A stretch of DNA of 64,000 nt from Amia ocellicauda (Eukaryota; Chordata; Actinopteri; Amiiformes; Amiidae). Positions 1-9,630 of the stretch are shown piece after piece (positions within the stretch are counted from its first letter, which is position 1; each line of letters opens with the position of its first letter). The stretch covers positions 34,742,227 to 34,806,226 of the forward strand of contig NC_089863.1 of assembly GCF_036373705.1 (NCBI RefSeq), in the 5' to 3' direction. A model generated the notes under the pieces. It was not told the DNA's origin. It saw only the letters and a list, made by a program, of their open reading frames with translations, and made no database searches. The position numbers and the translations under genes were made by a program.

Positions 1-704
1 CTCTGGCATTCCGGACAGGATTTACAGAAATGTTCTACCTCCTTGTTAATCCCCACCCAGTAAAACCGTTGAGTTATGCGTTGCAGTGTTTTCTCGCTTC
101 CCAAATGTGCCCCAAACAGATGATTGTGAGCTAACCTAAGCACCCTTAAACGATATGCCCGAGGTACTAGCAGTTGTTCAACGTGACTACCGTTGATTAT
201 AGTGACCCGATATAATAAGTCATTTTTAACTATAAAATGTTCATGTGGATTCACAATTGCATTCTCCACCGGTACATCGTTTATGGTTACAACCTTCCCC
301 CGAACATGTACTAAAGTTGGATCCTGTGATTGCTCCCGTCCAAAATTCCTGGTTAAGGGTTGGAAAGTATCATACCAGGTTTCTGTCCTGTTTTCCCCAA
401 TGTCAATCACTTCCTCCCCTGTTTCGTCTAAAATCTCTCTGGGGGAGCACTGGGTGCTTACCCCTTTCCCCATTCTTTTCCCCATTTCCAGCAACAACAC
501 TCTATTACTCAGAGATCCCTTTCGTTTCTCACAACGTCGCGGTCGACGTGTTTTATACACTTTTTTGAGCCGTGGCCCCTCGAATATTGCCTCCATAAAT
601 GGAATCACGGTGAACAAGCTCTCCGCAGTATCTCTTTCTACAATGTCAGTGGAAGCTGGGTCATCTAATTGCCCCATCGACTGCACCACTTCCTTAAACC
701 CTGG
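1..704 (-). pseudogene. protease-integrase linker and integrase HHCC zinc finger
   Basis: After ILGRDF the minus strand stays largely codable but matches no RT motif (no YXDD-like sequence). At the window edge it enters an integrase zinc-binding module: paired His at about 100-125, the FYWVGI-type segment near 55, and a CX2C pair in CKSCPEC (about 5-25). The catalytic core would follow outside the window. The direct PR-to-IN transition is the reason for the Gmr1-like call. Confidence 0.65.
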
Positions 705-1517
705 AAAATCTCTCCCCAGTATCACCTTATGGGGTATCTTGTTCACCACCCCCACCCGTTACTGTGTCACGTGCCCCTTAAATTCCACAGTGGCTAGGGT
801 GGTTGGGTAACGCTTTATGTCCCCATGTATGCAAGTGATCCCTACTGTGAGATGTTTACCTACTTGGTTGGCAGTGACTAGATCCGAAGTTACCAGCGTC
901 ATTGAGCTGCCAGTATCTATGAGAGCTGTCACCTTATTTCCATTTACCCCCACTTCTGCTAAACACGGAGGTTCTCCTGGAATGGCAATACTTCCACAAA
1001 ACTGTTGCCCTGTATTACATTGCATAAACTCCTCAGTTTGGGGGCAATTTCTGGCAATGTGGCCCATATTATTACATTTGTAACATCTGTAATAAGTGTA
1101 ATCCACCCCTTCCCTCATACGTGTTAACCCTGCCCCTGGTCCCTGCCATTGTCCCTTCGCAGCCACCTGTCGCCCGTCATTCCTCTTGGTAAGTGGCTTA
1201 CCCATCTTCATGTGGGGAGGTTGTCTTCCTCCCGTTGGATCTGGGGTTCTGGGCGTATGTCCTGGTGGAGTGGTTGAGCGAACCAATTCCTCAGCCGCTA
1301 GTTGCCGCTCCACTAATGAGATAAACTCCTCGAGGGTGGCTGGGTTCCCCTGGCCTACCCACTTCCTCAGGCTGGCCGGTAGGGCACGGAGATAGCGATC
1401 CATCACCAGGACCTCCACCACCTTGTGACTGCTGTGGACATCTGGAGATAGCCACCTACTGGCTAAATGTATCAAGCCGAGAACGAGGTGGACGTGCGGT
1501 ATCATAGGTCCAGGCAT
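705..1517 (-). pseudogene. gag C-terminus, zinc knuckle and aspartic protease
   Basis: This frame carries the end of the SCAN-like capsid, a basic linker, a CX2CX4HX4C zinc knuckle (about 1048-1090, CYKCNNMGHIARNC) and a retropepsin active site LIDTGSS (about 900-920). A further shift brings in the protease C-terminal motif ILGRDF at about 715. The knuckle binds RNA in intact elements, and the protease cleaves Gag-Pol as a dimer. It overlaps the upstream gag fragment in a different frame. Confidence 0.75.
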
Positions 1518-1944
1518 GAAACTTTTGGGCTCTTAACGCAGATGTGACTCCCGCCCGGGCCAGGATCTCCGCCTTTAGGGTGTCGTATTCATCAGCATCC
1601 GAAGGTGTCAGGTCGGAGTAGGCCTTCTGGGCATCTCCAACAAGGAAGGGGGCGAGTATGCCAGCCCACTTGTCCCTTGGCCAGGCTTCTCGAGTTGCAG
1701 TCCTCTCAAGGGCTAGAAGATAGGCCTCCACATCATCCCCAGCAGTCATTTTATTCAGTACATGCGTTGACCGGATGGAAGTATGCAAAGAAGCTGGGGC
1801 AGCGGCCATTTGTTCCAGGCGACGGAACATGGCTTCTTGTTCAGCCTTTGCTGCCTATAGCTCCTCTGTGTGAATCCGATTGGTCTCCTGTTGCACGGCT
1901 GTGGCGTTCGTCAGCGCATGTACCAGGGCCTCAAGGTTCGCCAT
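1505..1944 (-). pseudogene. gag fragment with SCAN-like capsid segment
   Basis: The likely start is the ATG at 1944, about 80 bases inside the LTR. The first 29 codons are followed by an in-frame TAG (1857-1855). The frame then stays open to about 1456 and encodes the alpha-helical, Trp- and Arg-rich region typical of SCAN/capsid sequences. Near 1500 the homologous reading moves to another frame, where the capsid continues into the next entry. The stop plus the frameshift make this a broken gag. Capsid assembly is the expected role of an intact family member. Confidence 0.7.
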
Positions 1945-2023
1945 GTCTTCTTCTGAGCGTTCTAGGCTGGAGGGTACTGTATGGTATATCTACAGTTTTA
2001 CAGATCCCACTGCTGCCACCATA

Positions 2024-2562
2024 TGTGAAGCCCGGACTCTCCCGTTACTGTTACCTCTACTTTTGTCCGAAGGGAAGCAGAAAAACCAGGCTGTACTCCA
2101 CGGGTTCAGGGATTAGTTGGGAAAAGTTTATTTACTTGTTTTCTTCTTCACAGTACTATTTTCTTCTCAGGTCTCCTACTGTGACCTGACAGAACCCAAC
2201 CTTTACTGCGCCCACTCTTCAGGGCGGGTCCCAACAATCCCAGCTCCTAATATCTTACACTTCACAATTTACAGATCTAATAACCAAAACAATGTGGCAC
2301 GTGGGCCAACCAAAGTTTTATACTAAATAACTACAACACAAAACACTGGCTGGTCCACTGACTACACAGTAAAAACTAACCAAACCGTCAGCTCAAAACA
2401 ACTTCCTTGCTACCGGCCCAACACTCTCCCTTTGTCCTCTGCCCCACCCCTATTTATATATGTCAGGTTGCTGGGGTTGATTGACCTTAATTGCTCAATC
2501 ACCCCAACCACCTGCAGTCCATAAGCAGATAGGGAATGACAATTAACCCCCTGCCTGTCACA
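2024..2562 (-). repeat. 5' LTR of the Gmr1-like element
   Basis: The boundaries are chosen from the inverted termini TGTGA (2562 to 2558) and TCACA (2028 to 2024), giving about 539 bp. Inside, on the minus strand, there is a TATA box (TATATAAATAG, 2451-2461) and an AATAAA signal (2127-2132), as expected for U3 and R. Just downstream at 2021 a TGG-starting stretch (TGGTGGCAGCAGTGG) sits where a tRNA primer-binding site should be; the tRNA is not identified. A target-site duplication cannot be tested because the other end is outside the window. Confidence 0.7.
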
Positions 2563-3128
2563 CTCCTCCTTCCCCAGTGTTCCACATCCCAGGTATTTTA
2601 TTTTTTATTTTTTTTTAACCTCCGCTTCTGTCACAACGTATATGTTTGATTGACATCACGTTGTCACTTTCTGATTGAGTTCTGGAATGGAATTGTTTGA
2701 TCGTTAGACCGAACCATTTACTTCTTGCTGGATAGTCGCCTGTACTGTCTCTGTGTGCTGTGCTATTCTCTTCATCTTTCTGGCTCTCCTGTCACTAACT
2801 TCTCAGCAATTCTTCCAAGGTTTCCACTGGTGCGTCTGGACGTGTTGCTGAGCTGTTTGCAAAACCTGGCGATTGTCGGAAGTTCATCGACCCCCTGTTA
2901 TGGGAGGAGCAGAGCGATTGTGAAATAGTGTTGCGTTTCCTTTTAAAAACGCAAACAGAAAACAACACTAATAGCGATGGAGCCTATTTTATTCTTTCTG
3001 CTTTACATGATTGAAGACACACTAATAAATAGCAGTTAAGAGATATAAGTTCTGTTAAGAGATATTAGGAAGAGCTAAACGTGTATACACACCATTTTAG
3101 TCAGACGAGCACTACGGCAGGGGTTCCC

Positions 3129-3280
3129 AAACCGGTCCCGGAGGACTGTCCTCCTGTTTTTCATTCAAACGGAGATCTTAATTGATTCCTTAATTGAACT
3201 AACAATAAGACTCAATTATATCATTAAGAGCTCGGTCGGAACAAAAACCAGCAGGGCAGGGGGCCCTCCAGGACCGGTTT
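3129..3280. mobile_element. Short foldback MITE, 152 bp (IR2 left)
   Basis: The ends are inverted: AAACCGGTCCCGGAGG at the left and CCTCCAGGACCGGTTT at the right. The interior is AT-rich with short repeats of TTAATTGA. Related sequences with the same GCTGGTTTTTGTTCC core occur near 20330, 27400, 44880, 52650 and 59710, so this is a dispersed family. Confidence 0.65.
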
Positions 3281-3572
3281 TTCTGATCTGCATTACGGTA
3301 AGGAAACTCATCATGCGCTCCAAAGTTTTCCAAAGTTCTCCGGCTCCATTTTAAATCTATATGCGTTTACATTGTTTGTAAGATTATGTGCAATTGTATG
3401 CTTTCATTGTTTTAATATGGTTTATGCTAGTCCTTGTCCACATATAGAATGTTCTTAGAATGTTTGATTTATTTTGTCTAATAACCATAACACTACCCAA
3501 CTGGTCACCTGCGGTGGATGTAAAAATGTTAAATAGTGTATTGTGTGTGGTGGGTTGTTTCTTGTCTTTCTC

Positions 3573-3573
<1 letters not shown>

Positions 3574-3615
<42 letters not shown>
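3574..3615. repeat. (ATT)n microsatellite
   Basis: About 14 tandem ATT units. The IR2 right copy has the reverse-complement repeat at about 31190-31233. Confidence 0.95.
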
Positions 3616-3647
3616 GATATTATTACTATGTGGTTTAAATATTTAGG

Positions 3648-3649
<2 letters not shown>

Positions 3650-3684
<35 letters not shown>
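3650..3684. repeat. (GT)n microsatellite
   Basis: About 17 GT units. The IR2 right copy at about 31150 keeps only about 7 CA units, so this locus has changed length since the duplication. Confidence 0.95.
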
Positions 3685-3686
<2 letters not shown>

Positions 3687-5321
3687 TTAGTAATGTATTT
3701 GTGGATTATTTCACTTTTGCATAGTTTTATAAAGGGTTTTAATAATTTCGATCCAAAAAGAGAAAACCACTTAAGTATTAAGTATTCAATTAAAATGTGA
3801 AAAAAACTCTTAGAGATGTGAAATATGGATATGTGTTGATTGAATCTTTGTTTTTATTATGTTAACAATCTAGTAATTTAAAATAATTTAAGGTATTGGT
3901 GTCTTTAATGAAGTATAGAGTTTTCTAATTTTACATGTGAGATACAAGTTAATGTACTTTACTACTACGTATTGAAATGGTTTTCCCAAGACCCTTTCAA
4001 ATAAAATTGACAATTTGAAAAACAAATCTAAATCATGTTGATGACATCAGCTCATCTATGACATTTAAACAAAATGTATGTATCATAACTACTGGTAGAC
4101 ACTATTTACAATTACATTAAAGCTATTGAGATATTTTAATAGTTCCCAATTGTCACTTTGTTTAATATATATATATATATATTTTCTCATGAATGTTTTA
4201 AAATGTCTATAGCTTTAATGTTGTTCTCTATTTGTCAGTACATTTAATCTAATCATTAATAGTCTTGAACCTTTCCTACTGTGAAATACATAGAGGCACT
4301 AAACTATCTCAGTCAATGTAAAAATAGGTACACTCCATAGAATGGGATATATTTTTTCATTTTAGATACCCACAATACTGCTTTTTTAAATTAGTTAGTA
4401 CAATATTTAATGGTTTACCTGGTAAGGCCATGACTTTATGACCAAATATTACCTTTGATATCTTATTTGCTCTATAATAAAGTGAATGTTTCATTCACAT
4501 GAAGGAATGAAGAACATCTCTAGCCTGTAGACACTCAATGAAGTTTAGACCCACAATGATTACTGCATTTGTAAAAGCTTTGAGAAGCAGCCAGAGCAGC
4601 AGTTTCCAGCTCAAGAGTGAGAGGACAGTGTAGCAGCTTTGGTCTGAAATCTCCTACAGGAGCCAAACATACAGGGGACATAGCCCTGAAATATTATTCT
4701 TCACAGAGACAGAAATAATTGCTTTCAAAGTTTGTTTCTTTCCTACAACTATCACACAAAGGCATCCCCTCCTACTACAAAAGCCTCCCGTGCTAACATT
4801 ACCATTCATTGTTTTTACACAAAACCATAGTGTAATATCACTTAACGTTCTATGTACATCATGTATTATCATCATGTCATTTTATGTTTCTTTGTTAGGT
4901 GTACATGTGCTAGAAGAATACCAGTGCCAAACATATATCTCTCTGTGGATAAAAAAGTATAAACATGTTTACCTTGACATATTCTTTAAAAAGATTCAAC
5001 CTGAATGGTCATCTGAAGATTTTGTAAATGAATAAATGTTTTGTTTGAATAGGGTGAAATACTGTACACCACAAACTGCAAAACAGATTAAGATTACAAG
5101 AGAGCATAGTAACTGTAGCATAATAAAATAATAAAGTACAAAATACTCATTCCATTTAGACAGACAGACAGTAAGATATACACAAAAAATTAAAGGTAAT
5201 CCATATATACACAATTTACATAAATAGGTCATGTTTAAGAATGAGATTGTATAAATGATCAGGACTGAACATGTCTAAGCAGATAAAATGCATAGAAAAA
5301 AAGAGAAATGTGGGCCCTGTT

Positions 5322-5445
5322 TCTTATCAGACCCTGGTCTTCTAGGTATCAGGGTTGAGCTATAGCACAGTACTGGAGCACAGTGAGACAGTGAGACTGT
5401 GACCTTGTTTACACAGACACAAAGGGAAAGAAATGCAGTTCTTCA
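5322..5445 (+). repeat. Dispersed ~120 bp element (TTCTTATCAGACCCTG...), copy 1
   Basis: This segment begins TTCTTATCAGACCCTG and ends near CAGTTCTTCA. It is clearly related to segments at 25500-25625 (minus), 29394-29518 (minus) and 54480-54600 (plus). The two IR2 copies carry an extra repeated GACAGTGAG stretch absent from the IR1 copies. It links the otherwise unrelated IR1 and IR2 blocks. Function unknown. Confidence 0.6.
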
Positions 5446-5649
5446 GTCCCTCCTGTAGGTACAGCGAAAGAAATTAGCGGAAAAACAAAAATACACCCCA
5501 TTCTATGCATTATCTATCTCTATCCCTGTAGCCATAGGGTGTATATCAGTAAGACTATGTGTACGCAGTTACCTGATATGGTCGGCAAAGTGTAAGCAGG
5601 TGCTTAATTGGTGGTGATTAAAGGCCATCATATAATGGAGAATGTGTGT

Positions 5650-6464
5650 TTAAGGGTTATAATAGGGTATGGCCATATCTGTATTTCTGACAGTCTGGTA
5701 TAACTGTCCGGATTCTTGGTGCAGAGAAAATAAGACCTTGGAAATAACAACATTGACAGAAAGCAGAAACTCAACAAGAAAAAGAGCAGAAGAACATGAA
5801 AACAGTGCTCCAACTAATTGGAGGTCTTTGACCTGTGCAGATTCCAGCTGCACCCTAGTATTGTCCATGCTATATTTCCATCCAGATTTTGAGCAAGGAA
5901 TCCGGAAGAGTCTGTAATGTGTCAGCAAGCGGTCTGTGTGCCAGGGCAATGGGTGTAATGTTTGTCACTAATGGCCCAATGGCCCATGCCACCAAGGTGC
6001 GGTCACCAGACCATTCAGTAAGCACCCGGGTCTCCATTGATCAGTGTGCAGTGTGTCAGTCACTGGAAGACACGCTGTCGGTATCTTGTAGGGCACATCA
6101 GTGGGCCGAACCGGTATGCGAGCAATTAAGTCAAGACGCACCATTTGTGTAGTAGACACCTGTATAGCCTCCTTGGCATCCTGTGGATAAAGTGCTGTCA
6201 TGACGGAAATGGGTGTGTCGCCCTCAGAGAGTGGAACACGAATAAGCCATGAAAGACACTTTAGTGCAACAGTCAGTTGTTGTAGTCATAAAGGCTGTCT
6301 GGAAATGACAACATGTAGCTAGGAGTTCCAAAGCAATACACAGCCATTGTGTACTGCTCCTGTGGGTTTAAACCTAAATCATTGGAAAGGTTTGGGGAGA
6401 AATCATAAATGATCATCAGTGGAATGGAAACGCAATGTAGCATCAGGGAGGAGGTTCCACACAA
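5650..6464 (-). other. Unrecognised open stretches within IR2 left
   Basis: Three minus-strand open stretches (5650-5949, 5968-6201, 6273-6464) lie in series and are retained in IR2 right on the plus strand (about 28450-29180), with small differences. The middle one is shortened in the right copy. They may be the remains of one coding sequence in shifted frames. I recognise no domain and see no clear splice structure. Confidence 0.2.
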
Positions 6465-6513
6465 ATATTCAACATGTCATATTAACCATAATCAAGAGGC
6501 CTCACACATCCAG

Positions 6514-6979
6514 GAGAGTGTTATTGGGGAATCCTTCCAACAGACTCTCCCAAAAGAGGCCATAGGACAGTCCCTCCAAACAGTTAGTTGATAACAGCAT
6601 TCAATAACATCACAGTTGCAGAATAAGAAAACGGATATCAGACACTAAGTTTCTATGGTAATGCAATAGTCAAATCCTAATAAGGAATCAAGTAGGTTGT
6701 TGTTCGGCCGAGTAAAACTAGTTATCTCAAGAAATACAAACATCAGTAAAGAAATTAAAAACATGGCAGACTGGAAAGTCCTGTAAGACATGAAGCCTAA
6801 TCAGCAGAGTACCCTGTGTACAAAAACAAACTCAAACAGGGAGATAGAGGGTGGAAAGAAAGAGAGGAAAGGCCAATAATAGTAACACCCTAGTAGCATG
6901 AAAAAGACAGAACATACACAGAGCATACTCAAACACCTAGTAACATTTAATACAAAAATTCTGAACAAAAACTCAGCCA
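6514..6979. other. Unique spacer, nothing recognised
   Basis: No coding signal, no known repeat and no RNA gene is seen between the IR2 edge and the tRNA palindrome. Confidence 0.5.
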
Positions 6980-7065
6980 TCCTGACTTGTGCGGCTATGT
7001 TTAAATGGAGCCATTCCCGACGTCATGGAAAACAGTTGATATCTCAATGAATGTTGTTGTATTTG

Positions 7066-7138
7066 GCTGAAATAGCTAAGTTGGGAGAGCGTTAGACTGA
7101 AGATCTAAAGGTCCCTGGTTCAATCCTGGGTTTTGGCA
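7066..7138 (+). tRNA. tRNA-Phe (GAA)
   Basis: A 73-nt cloverleaf. The acceptor stem GCTGAAA pairs with TTTTGGC (two G-U pairs), discriminator A. The anticodon loop CTGAAGA is closed by TTAGA/TCTAA, giving anticodon GAA. The T loop contains TTCAATC. One D-stem mismatch (A13 opposite G22) is unusual. TTTT follows at once (7139-7142), a Pol III terminator. It may be functional or slightly decayed. Confidence 0.75.
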
Positions 7139-7461
7139 TTTTATGAGGAATATGTTCAGAAAGCACAAGGAGCCCATGTATTGCACATGTGTGCGCCTCC
7201 ATTTTGCAGCTAGAGTGCACTGTGCTCCGATTCAAAGGTAATTGATTCAAAGCCCTTTTGCAAATACAACTCTAGGCGAAATCAACGACAGGCTCCTTGT
7301 TCACTTTACACTGCAGGCTGTGCAATGACTCCTGCAACCCTGTGTTACTGCTTATGGGACAATTCCTGTAACTATTCACTTCATTATACTGTTTCCATTC
7401 TGTTGCGGGCTGTATTTTTTTTTTATTTATTTTTTTTCCTGTTCAGAAACTACCTGACTGA
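7139..7461. other. Spacer between tRNA-Phe and tRNA-Arg
   Basis: Nothing recognised apart from the TTTT terminator at its start and T-rich runs near 7418-7438. The right arm of the palindrome lacks this segment. Confidence 0.4.
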
Positions 7462-7534
7462 GCCCCAATGGCCTAATGGATAAGGCACTGGCCTCCTATG
7501 CCAGGGATTGTGGGTTTGAGTCCCATCTGCTGTG
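7462..7534 (+). tRNA. tRNA-Arg (CCT)-like, acceptor stem decayed
   Basis: The body matches a eukaryotic tRNA-Arg-CCT: D arm GGCCTAATGGATAAGGC, anticodon stem CTGGC/GCCAG around loop CTCCTAT, and a T arm with GGTTTGAGTCC. The 5' acceptor strand GCCCCAA does not pair well with the 3' strand CTGCTGT (mismatches in the middle and at the base). No T-run follows. Probably a pseudogene. Confidence 0.65.
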
Positions 7535-7685
7535 ATCCCTACCTTGTTTCCACCCACAATTGGAAATTCACTGTGGACTGCTGTCGTTTTTTTCCTTCTG
7601 CTCATATCCTACACACATCTTGCCTCTGGGCAAAGTTGGGAAGTGCGCCATTTGAACTGGGAAACATGGACATTAAAAGGCAGCC

Positions 7686-7757
7686 TAGAGATGCCGCGGA
7701 TTGAACTTGGGACCTCATACATGTAAAGCATGCGCTCTACCACTGAGCTACATCCCC
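7686..7757 (-). tRNA. tRNA-Ala-type body with a TAC (Val) anticodon
   Basis: On the minus strand a 72-nt cloverleaf starts GGGGATGTAGCTCAGTGG, the usual vertebrate tRNA-Ala-TGC scaffold. The anticodon loop reads TTTACAT between CATGC and GTATG, so the anticodon is TAC instead of TGC. The acceptor stem pairs with CATCTCT (two wobbles). The T stem has two mismatches (CCAAG/CGCGG). TTTT lies within 12 nt downstream on the minus strand. It could be an anticodon-shifted gene or a decaying copy. Confidence 0.65.
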
Positions 7758-7790
7758 ACAGCCAGCATATGTCTCCTTCAACAACTTCAG

Positions 7791-7996
7791 CAAACAAACA
7801 ATCCAACAGAGAAAGAAAAGAGTTGCACTGTCGTTCCTTGAGTCTCAGAGCATGCTACGACGCTGTTCCTAGCGTTCCCCAATGGCACACAACACCAACA
7901 AGTAAACAATCCAACACAGAAAGAAAAGAGTTGCACTGTCGTTCCTTGAGTCTCAATGCATGCTACAACGCTGTTCCTAGCGTTCCCCAACGGCAC
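7791..7996 (+). repeat. Two-unit tandem repeat, ~108 bp unit
   Basis: The units are 7791-7889 and 7899-7996. Each runs from AACAATCCAACA through GAAAGAAAAGAGTTGCACTG to GCGTTCCCCAA. They differ at a few bases. No function recognised; they sit at the centre of the tRNA palindrome. Confidence 0.8.
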
Positions 7997-8490
7997 AATA
8001 TGTGGATGACATGGGCAAAGAGAAGGAGAAAGAAGCGACTGTGCGCTGGACAATGCTGGACACGTAACGCAAGGAACAGTTTCTCCGAGAAACAGCGTGT
8101 GGACGCATCCACTGTGAAAAGTGAAGGAGAGGACGAGATTGCAGCGATGCACATTGGTGTGTCATTTTCACTTCTCGGGATCAAGTCATAGACCACCTGT
8201 CACCAAAAAGTAGGGCTTTATCGGGGCCAGGTGTGATACATTGAAGGTACACGCACTAATGCCGAGCTACAGCCTCTACTATGCTGAGTTTTGCTTTGGC
8301 ATCTCCAGTCTTTTAATGTCCATGTTTCCCAGTTCAAACGGCGCAGTTCCCAACTTTGCCCAGAGGCAAGATGTGTGTAGGATATGAGCAGAAGGAAGAA
8401 AACAACTGCAGCATATAGTGAATTTCCAATTTCCAGTCCAGAAACAAGGCAGGGATCACAGCAGATGGGACTCAAACCCACAATCCCTCA

Positions 8491-8557
8491 ATCCCAGGAT
8501 TGAACTAGGGACCTTTAGATCTTCAGTCTAACACTCTCCCAACTGAGTTATTTCGGC
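8491..8557 (-). tRNA. tRNA-Phe pseudogene fused to a tRNA-Arg 3' part
   Basis: On the minus strand the sequence starts GCCGAAATAACTCAG and keeps the GAA anticodon arm and the T arm of tRNA-Phe. Instead of the 3' acceptor strand it continues into GGGATTGTGGGTTTGAG, which is the variable and T-arm part of the tRNA-Arg (8462-8490). The acceptor stem is therefore lost and two tRNA modules are joined by a deletion. Confidence 0.65.
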
Positions 8558-8636
8558 CAAATACAACAACATTCAATGAGATATCCACTGTTTTCCATGA
8601 CGTCGGGAATGGCTCCATTTAAACATAGCCACACAA

Positions 8637-8719
8637 GTCAGGATGGCTGAATGGTCTGAGGCGCTGCTTTGAGCTCGCAGTCTTCACAGGAGGCTTGGGA
8701 TGGAATCCCACTTCTGCCA
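8637..8719 (+). tRNA. tRNA-Leu-like (GAG loop), probably pseudogene
   Basis: An 83-nt class II tRNA shape starting GTCAGGATGGCTGAATGG and ending CCCACTTCTGCCA, with a long variable arm. The anticodon loop TTGAGCT would give GAG, which vertebrates normally do not use (AAG is used instead). The closing anticodon-stem pair is T opposite C and the acceptor stem has a mismatch. No terminator follows. Best read as a decayed tRNA-Leu. Confidence 0.55.
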
Positions 8720-9630
8720 AGGGATCTTTAACCACCCAGGAACACACTCACACCTGTTCTGAAGGACAAGAACTGAATCAATATGTCTAAACACAGTCAG
8801 AATAAAAGACTGCCCCGCAGGGCGTTACACTAACTTATTTTGGTGGGAGCACAGGTGATACTCCATATATAAACAAGAACACACAACACATAAAAACTAC
8901 ATATCTATCTGTATGTAATTCATATGCACAATTAACTTTATATTTCTAATATCAAAAAAATGAATAATTATTTAATTTCGTGGAGAAGAAAAAGGTAGAT
9001 TAAATATTTTAGGCTAAATGAAATGAATGCAGATGAATTGTATGAAGAGACAACGTATGCTTCTGTTATGCTGTTGTAACCCTATATTAGTGTGTAACAT
9101 GTCCAGGGATCTTAGGTGCGATAGGAGACTGGTTGTGCAAGTTGTGGCACAGTACAATACTAACCCCCTGAATAAAAAACATACCAGTGGTATGACTTTC
9201 CTTGAATGGTATTTTACTTTGCTTTGTTATTTCCCTCTTAAGAAATAATTAGCAATCAGTAAATTCCAATAACAAAATACAAAAAGACATGAAATGCTTT
9301 GTCTCAATCATTTTGTCCTACCACTCCTGCAGTTCAAAAGCAGCTCAGTGCACAGCGTCCAGTGTGTGTGGAGAGGTGGAGCCGTGGTGCGATGGCTGAC
9401 GTTGTCGTCGCTGGATGAAAGTTCATGAATGGTCATCCGTTCCAAACGGTGCGATGGGTTTTCCAGGAGAAACAACCTGCACACAGGAATACTGATTACT
9501 ATGCTGTATTACTTCTCACTTCCATTACAATTAAACAGTGTCCTATTCCTTTTCAATTATACATATTAAACACTGTGTCTTCGAAGGTCCCGTCTCCAGA
9601 CCTGCTGAGGTTTTTACAAACCTTCGAAGG
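8720..9630. other. AT-rich spacer, no gene recognised
   Basis: No coding exon or RNA gene is supported. Near 9581-9635 there is a small palindrome, CTTCGAAGGT ... ACCTTCGAAGG, which may be the end of a decayed transposon. Confidence 0.4.

Larger units (their letters stand above)
1..2562 (-). mobile_element. Gmr1-like Ty3/Gypsy LTR retrotransposon, 5' part, decayed
   Basis: Read on the minus strand, the order is LTR, a gag with a SCAN-like capsid segment, a CCHC zinc knuckle, an aspartic protease, then an integrase HHCC zinc finger running off the window edge. The protease passes into the integrase zinc finger through about 500 bases with no reverse transcriptase or RNase H. The PR-IN order is the hallmark of Gmr1-like Gypsy elements, where integrase precedes RT; the SCAN domain is thought to derive from such a gag. 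A stop in gag and a gag frameshift show that this copy is dead. The 3' half (RT, RNase H, 3' LTR) would lie outside the window. An alternative is an ordinary Gypsy element with RT deleted. Confidence 0.8.
2635..6513 (+). repeat. IR2 left copy of a ~3.9 kb inverted duplication
   Basis: This block is repeated in inverted orientation at 28317-32151. Matching landmarks include a stretch at 2725-2928 matching 31860-32063, an (ATT)n/(GT)n microsatellite pair, a foldback MITE, and the 5650-6500 region. The outer edge (AACGTATATG, 2635) is only 73 bp from the LTR end at 2562. The inner edge (after CACACATCCA, 6513) abuts unrelated sequence. Microsatellites differ in length between copies. No confident gene is seen in it. 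Confidence 0.9.
6980..8655. repeat. Palindromic tRNA-gene cluster (imperfect inverted repeat)
   Basis: Two inverted blocks match. 6983-7130 pairs with 8491-8655 (both carry a tRNA-Phe sequence and a flank containing GACGTCGGGAATGG or its complement). 7500-7690 pairs with 8290-8488. The right arm lacks the counterpart of about 7130-7490. The cluster ends in a Leu-like tRNA at 8637, whose first bases also survive in inverted form at 6985-6998. This resembles the compact multi-tRNA arrays found in fish and amphibian genomes. Confidence 0.75.

Noticed and set aside
5628..6464. Series of minus-strand open stretches in IR2 as a host gene
   Set aside because: Frames shift between pieces and no family is recognised; reported only as an unrecognised region.
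7791..7996. CRISPR-like repeat pair
   Set aside because: Only two units of about 108 bp, in tandem without spacers, in a vertebrate genome.
8218..8290. tRNA-like stretch at the right arm of the tRNA cluster
   Set aside because: Only a D-arm-like GTAGCTCGG string is visible. Anticodon and T arms do not fold.
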